Shown: piece after piece, positions 1-9,789 of the stretch
Position numbering within the stretch: position 1 is the stretch's first letter
How the letters are laid out: every line of letters begins with the position of its first letter
Assembly (NCBI GenBank): GCA_900128585.1
Contig: LT642235.1
Location: 1-29,590 of the forward strand
Length of the DNA stretch: 29,590 nt
Direction of reading: 5' to 3'
From: Stramenopiles sp. TOSAG23-3
Taxonomy: Eukaryota; Sar
Made by a program: the position numbers and the translations under genes
Notes under the pieces: generated by a model
Told to the model about the DNA's origin: nothing
Seen by the model: the letters and a program-made list of their open reading frames with translations, nothing else
Database searches by the model: none

Positions 1-884
1 CTGATCTGTTGCCCGCCTGGCAAATACGCCATGCACGTGATCGGGGCCCGGACCTCGATCTCCGACACGGCCATCCCGTCGCTGTTGGTGTCCGTAACAA
101 TGAGCCGTTTGTCGTACCCCCCAGACGCAAACACGTGGGGAGAAACAGGGGAAAACAAGACATCCGCGACCGGGGCGCTGTGAAGACTACCGTAGCACTC
201 CCGAAGGGCCCGGGACTGGCTCTCGGTGATGTCCCAAAAGTAAACGCTCCCGTCTGCCGACGAGGAGATCATACCAGTTCGGTCTATGCTAGAAAACGAT
301 ATGGACGTGGTGGACGCGCCGGCCTCCAGGTCCATGAGTTTGGCTGGGGACAGGTTCAATGCCACCTTTCCCGTCACAACGTTGAACAGCGATATTTCCC
401 CGTTCGCCGAGCCGCTCCCGATGAACTTGTCGCCATCTCGGCTAAACTCTACGCACTGCACTTCCGAGGTATGCGTCCGAAAGTGCCGTATCACGGACCG
501 CTTCTTCAGGTCCCATATTTTAACGACTTTGTCCGTCCCCCCGCACGCCAGATATCGGGAGCCCGAGCTGAAGGACACGGCGTTGATCTTGTTCCACGTC
601 GACTGGTGCATAAAGTTTCGCCCAGTATCTTCTGAGTATTTGGTATCTATTTTCTCCTTCAACTGGCCTAGCTTTTGCCCACTGGCGTGCCGGAGCGTGA
701 TTACTCCCCCATCCCCCGCACTTACTAACACTTGGCCGTTGTGGTTAAACCGAACACACCTCGACCCAGTCTCCTCAAGAAACGCGTCATTTTCGTAAAG
801 TTGTTCCCCACGCCACGACCATGTCTTTACCCCATCGTCACCGGCAGTAGCAATCACCAACGACCTATCCGAAGAAGTTTCCAT
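1..884 (-). CDS. NEDD1: NEDD1-like WD40 protein, N-terminal part (runs off the left edge)
   Basis: The minus strand is open from an ATG at 884 down to base 1, giving 294 codons with no stop, so the C-terminal part lies outside the window. The translation is a WD40 beta-propeller with successive blades: an early GDDGVKTW blade, then VKIWDLKKRSV, GEISLFNV, GSVYFWDI and a YDKRLIVTDT blade. The order and wording of these blades match the NEDD1 propeller as I know it, including the WDLK blade followed by a short linker and Q-C-V, and the H-x-AP...FSPV...DKR stretch. NEDD1 family proteins bring the gamma-tubulin ring complex to centrosomes, basal bodies and spindles; the gamma-tubulin-binding part is C-terminal and is not seen here. 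The ATG has A at -3. The next gene is divergent, 1331 bp away. Another WD40 family is possible but less likely. Confidence 0.85.
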   Translation of the reverse strand, partial: METSSDRSLVIATAGDDGVKTWSWRGEQLYENDAFLEETGSRCVRFNHNGQVLVSAGDGGVITLRHASGQKLGQLKEKIDTKYSEDTGRNFMHQSTWNKINAVSFSSGSRYLACGGTDKVVKIWDLKKRSVIRHFRTHTSEVQCVEFSRDGDKFIGSGSANGEISLFNVVTGKVALNLSPAKLMDLEAGASTTSISFSSIDRTGMISSSADGSVYFWDITESQSRALRECYGSLHSAPVADVLFSPVSPHVFASGGYDKRLIVTDTNSDGMAVSEIEVRAPITCMAYLPGGQQI

Positions 885-2215
885 TGTACCAAAACAAAGA
901 CAGCACCCACCACGTTACGTTACGCGCGCAAATGCAAAGTAGAGGGAAGGAAGAAACCCACGCCCAGATATAAATCAAAGAAACGGTCCAAACTTCAAAA
1001 CAATCAACAATACATACAAACAAAGGCACGCAGACTATTTGACGAGTAACCGTTTCGTGTACCAGTTTTATCCCTTTGTATATATCCAATTCAAAAATTC
1101 AACGCTTTGCTTCAAAAATTGGCCCAAATAAATATCCAAAAAAAAAAAAAAAATCCTGTTTTTTTTTTCTTTTTTTTTCTTTGAATTTAAAAAAAAGGAA
1201 AGGTTATTATAGAATACTAAACATTGTATTAAATCAAATAGGTATTTAAATGAATCTAACAAAGTAATTATATAGGTATAATTTTATTAAAAGTACATAT
1301 GTTTATATAGTAATAATTAGCATGTATATAGTATTGAAAGTTAAAAACTCAACTTGAACACCATTCTATTTGGTTTAATTTTAAGTTGTTAGGAGGAAAT
1401 AGGATTGAAATAGATAAATCATTGCAGTCAGAAGTCAGAAAATAGAACTAATTTAAAGAAAATGATATGGGATGGTGTGTACCTTCTAATGTATTTATTT
1501 CATATAAATAGCATTGTATTATTAACATTGAATAGCATAGAGATGGTTGAAGTATGAATAATATATTCGTTATTTCTTTCAATTGTTTTCTTTTTTTTTA
1601 TTCATTTCGTCAATCATTTCGTTCTTCGGTTCATTCATTTCGTCATTTCGTCATTCATTTCGTTCGTCATTTTGTTGCGCGAGAAGAAAGTAAAGTGCTG
1701 GTGGACTGGTGGAGCAAGAAGAAGAACAAAAAAGCAGAAACCTGTTGGAAAGAAAGATGGAAAGACTACATCGCACAGCAATACAATTTTTGGATGGACA
1801 TTTGTGGTAAAAAATACTACAGTAATCGACGAACAAATGGAAAAAAGAAGAGAAAAACTAACAGGAAACAAACAAACCAACCACTACGGGACGGGCATGG
1901 ACAGATGGACATGGTGAATGTTTCTCTTCTTGGTTTTACTTATTGTTCAATTTATTCTACTAAACCAAATCCCTATGAAAGAATATAGGATTAGATCGCT
2001 AAAAATTGTGCTAAAAATGGCTTCTTGGCGGCTAGAAGAATATAATATAATTAATCATTTTTTTATCAATTAGTTTTTTACACATTCCATTAGTAATCTT
2101 CTCCGTGTCTACAAGGAATGCAAACTTGAGAAGGTAACCAGCTCTGCGTGATACAGAAGTATACGTGAAGTGGGTAGAATAATATTGGAGGTTAGGAACT
2201 CGTGGATGCGTCGCG
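885..2215. other. AT-rich divergent spacer between the NEDD1-like and Sfi1-repeat genes
   Basis: This 1.3 kb holds no convincing gene. It has an A17 run (1138-1154) followed by T10 and T9 runs (1160-1179), which could pair as an A/T hairpin. It also has imperfect TCATTTCG repeats at 1601-1675 and long A/T-rich stretches. A 144-codon plus-strand ORF at 1554-1988 is dominated by repeat-derived residues and lysine, and resembles no protein I know. Promoters for both flanking genes should be here, but I cannot assign boxes with confidence. Confidence 0.7.
1601..1675. repeat. Imperfect TCATTTCG-type short repeats
   Basis: The motif TCATTTCGT recurs about six times with small spacers and variants (ATTTCGTC, TCATTTCGTT, CGTCATTTTG). 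It looks like a degenerate short tandem array in the spacer, with no sign of coding use. Confidence 0.6.
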
Positions 2216-2223
2216 ATGAGTAA
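2206..2223 (+). promoter_or_regulatory. Five-codon upstream ORF overlapping the start of the Sfi1-repeat gene
   Basis: An ATG at 2206 lies 10 nt before the main ATG (2216) in another frame. It reads five codons (MRRDE) and stops at TAA, 2221-2223, just inside the main ORF. If the mRNA includes it, ribosomes would have to leak past it or re-initiate backwards. Transcription start is unknown, so its use is an inference. Confidence 0.4.
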
Positions 2224-5200
2224 TCCATTTTCATCCCCGCCACCCACAACGATAGGGCAGTCGGCGAAGAAAGAGGACTCGGCGAAGCGGTTGGAACGAA
2301 GCGATACCTCGATGCAGAAACCGCGACGGTCCAATGCGGTAGGGAACAAAGTCACTCAAGCTGGCACGAAAGACATAGTGAAACGTGGGCGGGCAAACTC
2401 AACGCAGTCGCCGACAAAGGCAAGGTCGAAAAGCCGAAGTGGGAGCCCAGGGAAGACAATGCGCAAAGGCCTTATGGGGGTAAACAACGTAAATGTAAAT
2501 AAGTTCATCAAGTGGAACCCTTCCGGTGACAAGAAGGACCCGCGGAGGCACATGGGGTCCTCGGAGGCTCACGCTCGAAGGCAAAGAATAGCACGGGAAA
2601 GGGCGAAGAACCCTGCGCTGGTGGACCAACTTTTGAAAGATTTGAAGAAAGAATTAGGGGGGCGGCAGGGGCAAACGGTAGAGCAGATGCGACGAATGAT
2701 GGGGGCCTCCGCGACGAGGTCGTTCCTGCACCGTGCGCTGTTCAAGCGGGTGGCGAAGGCATTTTACCACTGGCTTTGCGGTGGGGTGGACGCATCCCTG
2801 ATGGGGCGACTGAAGCAAGCGTTAGACGACGAAAAAGACTTTACCCAGCAGTTGGAAGCAGAGGTAAAGCTTCAGCAGGAAGAGCAGGATGAGCTTCGGG
2901 CCGCGCAGGAGGAGTTGAAGCTCTCCCACGCCGCCCACGGAGCGGAGCTAGGGGGGTCCCTCGCGGAGCTCGAAGAAAACTACGAGAAGGTGTTTTATGT
3001 GATACAGAAAGCTAGAAAGAAAATCATAAAATCGATTTTCAAGAAGTTCAAACGGCGAGAATCCCTCTGGGGCTTGCGGCGCTGGAAGCGTCGGGTTTTT
3101 GGAAACATGGGGAAATACAAGAAGATGATGCGGGCGGCGACGTGGTTCACGAACAAGCACGTGCGGAAGACGTGGCGTGCGTGGCAGATATATCTGCGCA
3201 TTCGACACGAAGAAAGGAGGAAAATGCTTAAGTCCTCCGCGTTCATGCACAATAAGTCGCTCTCGGTCGGGTTTTACCGCTGGAGAAAGCTCTCGGCCCG
3301 CCGTCAGATGATGCGCAAGCTATTGTTGGCTATATTCTCGAAGAAAGTGGCCCGGGTACGGTCGAAAGCGTACAAGCGGTGGCAGGGCCGCACCATCGGC
3401 TCCTCTGTAGCCGTCGAACTTCGGCACCAAAACAAAAGATTAACTGACGAGCTAGCGCAGCTAAAGTCAAGCTACGAACACAATTACACGAGCCTGAGCC
3501 TTGTCCACATGGGCCTTGTACTGCGAAGAAATCACGCCCAGGCGACCTCGGAGGCACTCCGGCGCTGGAAAACCAGCACCGCCGCAGCAAAGGCGATCGC
3601 GAAGCGGCAAGAGGCTCTCCTCAAGCGTGGCGGTAGGAAGCTGTACAGGCGAATGCTCACCAGGGACGTGGCCACTTGGAAAGAATATGCTCGGAAGAGG
3701 CATCAAGTCAAACGGCTCCTACGACGGATTACAAAGCACACTTTCAAACGATTTTACCGAAAATTTGTAAGCCGGTGGCGCTCTGCGACCGTGATGATCC
3801 GAGAGAGGGAACGTAAGGACAACCTCCACAAAAACAAAATGAACCGGATCCTTGGCCGGCTGTGTAATGGCCTCCTTTCGATGGCGTGGAAATCATGGTC
3901 GGACGGAGCAGCCGCAGCGCGGCGCAGAGAGGTCATTCTGGAACGGGCCGCTCGAAAAATGCGCAACAGAAAACTAAACGCATCCATGCAGGCATGGGTC
4001 GCGTGCAGAAACCTTCGGCAGCACAAGAGGAGGGTTCTTACGATGATTTTGAGTCGGCTGTGCAACGGGAAAATGTCGAGCGGATTCAACAAGTGGAAAA
4101 CCGAGACAAATGAGTGGATCAGGCACGAAGTCATCATGTACCGCGTTGCCCATAAAATTAAGCGCAGAGAGCTTGCACAGGCATTCGAGGGCTGGATCTC
4201 GTACTGGGAAGAGCGCATCAGGCACAAGGTACTGCTGGCCCGAGCGGCAGAACGAATACTCAACAAGCGGCTCACGTCTGCGATGTACTCCTGGGGCCTG
4301 TACGTAAAGTATAGAACATATGCCCGCGGTTTAGCATTTCGTGTGTTCAACAGGGTTGTCAACGGCAAAATGGCCGCTGCATGGACGTCCTGGTCCGACC
4401 TGGTAAACGAGGGTCGAAAACACGAGGCCATAATGGGCAAAATTAGCCGGCGTATGATGAACCGGCAGATCGCGGGAGCGTACTCCGCTTGGGTAGCACT
4501 AGTTACGGAACAGCGGCGGCACCGCTTACTGCTTCAGCGGGCGGCAGGGAAGATGATGATGCGGAGACTTTCCTCGTCTTTAGAGGGGTGGCTAGATTAT
4601 GTAGATGCAAGACTTCGGTTCAAAGTACTGGCGTTTAAAATATTTCGTCGGCTGGAACATGCGATGGTTCTGAAAGGACTGAACACATGGAAAGAACGAG
4701 CAGAAAACCTGCGCAAGTACGAACTTAATATCCGAAAAGCTACCATGATGTGGCGTAACCGTGCGCTCGGCGCGACGTACCAGACTTGGAAAGCAAATGC
4801 AAAAGAGATGGCACGCAATGGGCGACTGCTCAGGCGATTCGCTAAGAAAATAAACCGCCGAAAGTTGTTTGCGGCATGGGGGGGATGGGAAGACGCGGTG
4901 AAAGAGAGGAAAGAAAACCGCGTGAAAGTTGAACGCTGCATGAAAAAGATACGGAACAAAACGATTGCAATGGCATTTTCTAGCTGGACCGACTACTACC
5001 GAGCCCGATTACGGGCCAGGCACTTGGCAAACAGAGTGTTTCAGCGCATCGTGAACGGAAAGTGCATGAGCGCGCTTGTGGCCTGGAAAGATGCAGTCTC
5101 TTTTATGCAGCGAATGGAAGTAATACTCGCTCGCGCGGGGGCCAGGTTGCGCAACAGGCACGTCACTGCAGCAATGAACAGCTGGGTGGAGATGGTGGAA

Positions 5201-8200
5201 AATGCGAAACGAGATCGTTTTATGCTGGGGAAAGCGTTGGCCATGATGAAAAATCGAATAGCGGGTGCCGCGTTTTCAACATGGAACGACAAAGCTAAAT
5301 TGGCAATTATTTACAGGCGGAAAGTGTCTCTGGCTCTCCACCGGCTGCACCACCGCAGGGTCCTGGGATCTTGGAGTGCATGGATGAAATACCTGGAAGA
5401 GCGGCAAAGAATAAAAACACTGGTGAACAAAGTAATCGGTCGCCTGAAGCATTCGAAAGTGCACTCTGGATGGCAAACATGGCAGGCGTACGTGGCGATG
5501 AAAAACAGGTACCTGTACGTCGTCTCGAAGGCCAGCAGGAGAATGAAGAATCGTCGAATTGCGGCGGCGTACACTTCGTGGGTAATAATGTGGGAACGTG
5601 CATGCCGGGAGCGGTTGATTCTGGAGCGATGCGCGCGAAAGATGAAATACCGCAGAAGTTCAATGGTATTCGATTGCTGGTACAGTTTCACTGAAGAAGC
5701 GTTGCGCCGAAAGTATTTGGTCGTAAAAGCCACAAAAATGTGGAAAAATAGAGAGCTTAGCAAAGTGTTTCTTGGGTGGAAGACGAACGTTGAAGAAAAG
5801 TTGCGCAATAAGCTATTGCTGAAACGGGCAGCGTTAAAACTTAAAAATCGGCTGAAAGCCCAGAGCTTTATGGCCTGGGACGATTATGTTGAGTGGCGCA
5901 TTCGAGGCAAGTACCTCGTGCGAAAAACGCTAGGGGGGCTTGCGTACGGTAAGCAAAGTTCGGCGTTTCGGAAATGGTTGTCAGTAATGGCATTGTTACG
6001 ATGGGAGGACGAGCTTCGGAATTTGAGTGACGACGACCAGAAGAAAATGCGAGACGCCCAGCGACAGAAGGAAATGGCGCTAGAAAAGGAACGACGGGAG
6101 GCCGAGCGTCGGCGCCGAATGGTTAAACGTGTTATCGGGCGGGTGAGAAATCGAACGACCGGCAGGGCGCTGGATGCTTGGTGTGCAGAAATTGCGGAGC
6201 GAAAGCGTGTTCGGGTGCTATTGAAACGGGCCGCGCTTAAGATAAAACACAGAGTACTTTTTCAAACTTGGGATGCGTGGAAGTTCACAACGATTGAACG
6301 TATAGAAAACCGCGTGAAAGTACGGAAGTGTTTGAAACGAATGCATCACGCCCGCGTCGCTGCAGCCATGACTGGCTGGTACGATGCCGTTCGGTCGGCA
6401 AAAACAAATCGGCTGAAAGTTGCGAGGACACTGAAGCGAATGAAAAACCGAATGAAGGGAAGCGTGTTCGACAGCTGGCAGGACGCGATTGTTATCCAAC
6501 GGCGGAATAATGTTGCCGTGAACCGGTGTCTGCTACGGATGAAGAAGCGAGACCTAGACAAGGCGTTTGTAGGGTGGTACGACGCCGCGCAAGACAGGAT
6601 TCGCAACAGGTGGTTGGTCGGCCGAATATTAGGGCGGCTGCTGAACAGCCAATACGTGGCAGCATTTTCTACATGGCACGGAAAGGTACTGGCGGCAAAG
6701 AGGGCGGAGGCTACCGGTGCCGAAGTCGACCCCGTCGTGAAACAGATGCGCCGAGTGGTCAAACGCATGATGAATAGTTTCTTGAATTCGGGGTGGCTCA
6801 AGTGGAACGCTTGGATAGCAGAACAAAAGCGTCACGAGGCGATACTAAAAAACGTGATGCGTAAGTGGAGGTATAAAACCCTCGCGGCCACGATGGACGG
6901 TTGGACAGAAGCGGTGGCGAACATTAAACGCCACAGGGCCATGGTAAAGCGAGCAGCAAGGAAGTGGAAACATCGTACGACGGCAGCTGTTTGGAGCCGC
7001 TGGGCGGAGTACACTATCGAGCGGAAAGAAAACCGTATCAAAGTGACACGATTCCTGTACAAGATGAAAAACAAGGTTGTTGTTTCTTCCTGGAGTGCTT
7101 GGGCTAGCTTAGTCAATGATGCACGGCGGCACCGCAATTTGGTGGCACGTGCAGCGGCAAAGTGGAAAAATAAAATGGCCAGTGTGGCGTTTGAAGCGTG
7201 GTATCACATGGTTGAGACTGTCAAGCGCCATCGCTTTCTGGTGCAGCGGGCTGCAAAACGATGGCAGCAACGGGCAGCGGCCGGTGCATTTTTAGCCTGG
7301 GACGACTTGCGCGGGAAGCGAAAGCGCCTGCGTCACTTGCTGAATGGCATGGGGAGTCAAAACGATTTTAGACTGCTGCGTGCAGGGCTTGGGAAGTGGA
7401 AGGTATGGTTTGCCGGAACGTTGAAGCCGGTGGGAGACAAATTTATTCATGCAATGAAAACATGCTTGGAGTTGCGAGAAAAGTCGGAGAGTCAAAGGTT
7501 GCAGAAATCGTGCGATCTTGTGGTTGAAAAATTAAGGATGTTACTCCTACCAGCGGCAGGGGCCGCGGAGCGTCATAAAAAGTGGTTGCTGAAGCGGGAG
7601 AAGCAATGGAAGGGCCGTATAACAGGGGGGATTCCCAAGTGGGTGTACAAACCGGTTGCCCCTGTGTGGTCGACGGAAGAACTAGATGATGAGCACCATC
7701 TGACCGACGAAGAAGAGGATGATAAGCGCATAAAAGATTACATGTTCCGAGATCCTAGCGAAGGGAAAGAGCCGAACAAAGATGACGCCAACACGGCTGC
7801 AGCCAAAGCTATACTGGGTCCCCGCATACTGACACCAGCCCAAGCGAAGCGAAGACGGTTGCGCGAGGCCGCTAAAAAGCGCGGAGGGTCTCCGCTGGCA
7901 CCTCCTAAATCGGCACGGGCTGGAAACGAACTAATCGTCGTGAACGGCAGTTTTGAAGTGGCAGAGGAAGCGGCCAGGCAGCTGGGAGAGAACGAGTTTA
8001 AGATGAAACAGGACCTGGCAGATGCGGTACTTCGCCGCAAAGAAGCCTTTGGCCAAGTCAAAGCCGTTAAGGAACAAATGGTTCAGATTCAGCAAACAAA
8101 CAGTTTGCACATGGAAATGATGATGCAGAAATCCGAAGAAGCAAGCCTCAAACTAAACCAAGTGATCGAAAGGCAGAAGCAAGACGTCCAGGCTCTGCAA

Positions 8201-9262
8201 ATGGAGTTCGATACAGCACTTCATAAAATTAAAAAGCTGGGCGATGCAAGCAAAAAACAAGAACGCAGGTATCTTCTTGCTCTGGAGAAAAAGCAGCAAG
8301 CGGTCGATCACGAACTAGAAGAAAAACGAAGGTTAGAGGGTATTGTCATTGCTATGGGAAAGCGCCAGGGAGAAAAGATGGACGAGACCATGAGTATCGT
8401 CGACATGACAATCCGGCGCAGGACGCGCCCCACGTCTGCTAGCAGCACCAAATCGCGCATGTCGTTGCGAGCGAATCGTTCTCCAATTACCCCCACATCT
8501 CCGGTAACACCCAGCGGCACTTTGGTAGAAAGCAAACAGGCCAGCATGCGCCCTAAATCGGCAAATATAAGGGTACGAGCGCGATCCAAAGGTCGCCGGG
8601 ATCGCCGTCGGCCTGGATCCGCAGCTAGTTCTCGACCAAATTCACGAGGGTCCCTGTCCCCGTACGTGCTCGGCGTGAAGCATACCCACGAGGACGAAAT
8701 GGTCTCTGAAATAGCTACCTTGAAAAGAGAAGTTCAGGACAAATTGGAGGAGCTGAATGCAAAAGAGACTTTGGTTTCTCAACTGCAATATGATGTTCAG
8801 ACTCTGCACAGCGATTTGCATGCGGCCAATGAAGTCCAAACTAGTATTGAAGTCGATGTGAACAAACGAATTGAGGGTATCCGGAAGCGAGCAAGGAAAC
8901 AATTACAGTACCAGCACGCAAAGTGTAGCTCTTTGGAAGCAAAAGTAAAACAACTTGAAGACCAGCTGTCGCAAACGACGAATGTCATACAGCCCAGGCC
9001 AAAAACGGCATGGAATACCCCAAAGGCAGCCCGGAACGAAGCAGCAGAGCAAAAAAAGCTGGAAGAAACCGCGCTAGCGAATGAGGCCATGGACCCATCC
9101 CCGATTCCACCCCGACCAGCCTCACAGCCCCAGGCCCGCCCTACTTCCCCCGTTCAATGGGCCCAGTCAGTGAAAGAAGTAAACCTTAATAAAGGGGATG
9201 AAGGGAACGAAGAAAGCAAAGTCATAATATTGCCAAGCAGAGCAATGTTTCAAGCCATGTAA
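2216..9262 (+). CDS. Giant Sfi1-type centrin-binding repeat protein (2348 aa)
   Basis: A single uninterrupted ORF. Residues 1-180 are basic and Ser-rich. From about 185 to 1730 the protein is made of roughly 40 helical repeats, each ending in a tryptophan (forms such as AFxxW, SAW, GGW) after R-x-x-LL-x-R-A-x-x-K-M-x-N-R. Successive tryptophans are typically 33 residues apart from about residue 561 onward. This spacing and pattern are those of Sfi1 spindle-body repeats, each of which binds one centrin; yeast and human Sfi1 have only about 20. Two non-repeat insertions (around residues 1270-1300, a charged coiled coil, and around 1500) interrupt the array. Residues 1890-2060 and 2150-2250 are predicted coiled coil, separated by a Ser/Pro/Arg-rich stretch with RPTSA (2071), RPKSA (2112) and RPGSA (2132). 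A role in centriole, basal-body or flagellar-root fibres is inferred. Orthology to Sfi1 itself is not established, as such repeats occur in several centrin-binding proteins. Confidence 0.88.
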   Translation: MSNPFSSPPPTTIGQSAKKEDSAKRLERSDTSMQKPRRSNAVGNKVTQAGTKDIVKRGRANSTQSPTKARSKSRSGSPGKTMRKGLMGVNNVNVNKFIKWNPSGDKKDPRRHMGSSEAHARRQRIARERAKNPALVDQLLKDLKKELGGRQGQTVEQMRRMMGASATRSFLHRALFKRVAKAFYHWLCGGVDASLMGRLKQALDDEKDFTQQLEAEVKLQQEEQDELRAAQEELKLSHAAHGAELGGSLAELEENYEKVFYVIQKARKKIIKSIFKKFKRRESLWGLRRWKRRVFGNMGKYKKMMRAATWFTNKHVRKTWRAWQIYLRIRHEERRKMLKSSAFMHNKSLSVGFYRWRKLSARRQMMRKLLLAIFSKKVARVRSKAYKRWQGRTIGSSVAVELRHQNKRLTDELAQLKSSYEHNYTSLSLVHMGLVLRRNHAQATSEALRRWKTSTAAAKAIAKRQEALLKRGGRKLYRRMLTRDVATWKEYARKRHQVKRLLRRITKHTFKRFYRKFVSRWRSATVMIRERERKDNLHKNKMNRILGRLCNGLLSMAWKSWSDGAAAARRREVILERAARKMRNRKLNASMQAWVACRNLRQHKRRVLTMILSRLCNGKMSSGFNKWKTETNEWIRHEVIMYRVAHKIKRRELAQAFEGWISYWEERIRHKVLLARAAERILNKRLTSAMYSWGLYVKYRTYARGLAFRVFNRVVNGKMAAAWTSWSDLVNEGRKHEAIMGKISRRMMNRQIAGAYSAWVALVTEQRRHRLLLQRAAGKMMMRRLSSSLEGWLDYVDARLRFKVLAFKIFRRLEHAMVLKGLNTWKERAENLRKYELNIRKATMMWRNRALGATYQTWKANAKEMARNGRLLRRFAKKINRRKLFAAWGGWEDAVKERKENRVKVERCMKKIRNKTIAMAFSSWTDYYRARLRARHLANRVFQRIVNGKCMSALVAWKDAVSFMQRMEVILARAGARLRNRHVTAAMNSWVEMVENAKRDRFMLGKALAMMKNRIAGAAFSTWNDKAKLAIIYRRKVSLALHRLHHRRVLGSWSAWMKYLEERQRIKTLVNKVIGRLKHSKVHSGWQTWQAYVAMKNRYLYVVSKASRRMKNRRIAAAYTSWVIMWERACRERLILERCARKMKYRRSSMVFDCWYSFTEEALRRKYLVVKATKMWKNRELSKVFLGWKTNVEEKLRNKLLLKRAALKLKNRLKAQSFMAWDDYVEWRIRGKYLVRKTLGGLAYGKQSSAFRKWLSVMALLRWEDELRNLSDDDQKKMRDAQRQKEMALEKERREAERRRRMVKRVIGRVRNRTTGRALDAWCAEIAERKRVRVLLKRAALKIKHRVLFQTWDAWKFTTIERIENRVKVRKCLKRMHHARVAAAMTGWYDAVRSAKTNRLKVARTLKRMKNRMKGSVFDSWQDAIVIQRRNNVAVNRCLLRMKKRDLDKAFVGWYDAAQDRIRNRWLVGRILGRLLNSQYVAAFSTWHGKVLAAKRAEATGAEVDPVVKQMRRVVKRMMNSFLNSGWLKWNAWIAEQKRHEAILKNVMRKWRYKTLAATMDGWTEAVANIKRHRAMVKRAARKWKHRTTAAVWSRWAEYTIERKENRIKVTRFLYKMKNKVVVSSWSAWASLVNDARRHRNLVARAAAKWKNKMASVAFEAWYHMVETVKRHRFLVQRAAKRWQQRAAAGAFLAWDDLRGKRKRLRHLLNGMGSQNDFRLLRAGLGKWKVWFAGTLKPVGDKFIHAMKTCLELREKSESQRLQKSCDLVVEKLRMLLLPAAGAAERHKKWLLKREKQWKGRITGGIPKWVYKPVAPVWSTEELDDEHHLTDEEEDDKRIKDYMFRDPSEGKEPNKDDANTAAAKAILGPRILTPAQAKRRRLREAAKKRGGSPLAPPKSARAGNELIVVNGSFEVAEEAARQLGENEFKMKQDLADAVLRRKEAFGQVKAVKEQMVQIQQTNSLHMEMMMQKSEEASLKLNQVIERQKQDVQALQMEFDTALHKIKKLGDASKKQERRYLLALEKKQQAVDHELEEKRRLEGIVIAMGKRQGEKMDETMSIVDMTIRRRTRPTSASSTKSRMSLRANRSPITPTSPVTPSGTLVESKQASMRPKSANIRVRARSKGRRDRRRPGSAASSRPNSRGSLSPYVLGVKHTHEDEMVSEIATLKREVQDKLEELNAKETLVSQLQYDVQTLHSDLHAANEVQTSIEVDVNKRIEGIRKRARKQLQYQHAKCSSLEAKVKQLEDQLSQTTNVIQPRPKTAWNTPKAARNEAAEQKKLEETALANEAMDPSPIPPRPASQPQARPTSPVQWAQSVKEVNLNKGDEGNEESKVIILPSRAMFQAM

Positions 9263-9789
9263 TCGATATTTTTCAAGGTTAAGGTATACTTACAAAGTAC
9301 TGTTTTTTTTCTCTCTCGCCTGCTATACCACTGTCTATGATTGAAGGAAGCTTTCCAGACTTCTACTAATTAGCTAAAGAAGAGCTAAAGAGCTAATAAA
9401 GAGCTAAATATCCTTTACTCTAAATTCGCAGACTTCTGCCTATTCAATAGGTTCATAGCATACCGTACCTTTGAAGAAGAAGAATGCGCAGTGTGATAAT
9501 ATAATGTACATAATAATACCATTATCCATTATGTACCATAATACCACTTCCACATTTTACCCTATTTTGTGTATTGTGTTCCTGTGGAGGTTAGGTATCT
9601 CATCTCACCTTCCTGGGTGGGTGTGGCTAGTGGGGCTACCTTCCGACTTTGTGTTGTGGGAGGGAGCGAACGGAAATTTGCTTTTATATTCTGTTAATCA
9701 TCTTGTGACAAAGTCCTAAAACGTTTAAGAACAACGAACATTTTCTGAAAATCTGAATTGCTTTCAAAGATATAAACAAACACAACAAC
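9263..9789. other. Spacer between the Sfi1-repeat and PKG genes
   Basis: This 527 bp AT-rich stretch has no convincing gene. It holds a candidate AATAAA poly(A) signal at 9395-9400 (133 nt after the Sfi1-repeat stop), a cluster of AGCTAA repeats, and one UGUANAUA-type motif (TGTACATA, 9505-9512). The PKG promoter should lie at its right end but shows no clear TATA box. Confidence 0.6.
9371..9409 (+). repeat. Four AGCTAA copies in the Sfi1-repeat 3' region
   Basis: AGCTAA occurs four times in about 40 nt (TAGCTAAAGA, AGAGCTAAAG, AGAGCTAATA, AAGAGCTAAA), overlapping a possible AATAAA signal at 9395-9400. It is probably a small local duplication in the 3' untranslated region. Confidence 0.5.

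Noticed and set aside
9-798. Plus-strand ORFs opposite the NEDD1-like gene (9-635 and 286-798)
   Set aside because: The opposite strand encodes a clear WD40 propeller; the plus-strand products show no domain.
1554-1988. A 144-codon ORF in the first spacer
   Set aside because: It is made of repeat-derived and Lys-rich sequence with no family resemblance, in AT-rich DNA.
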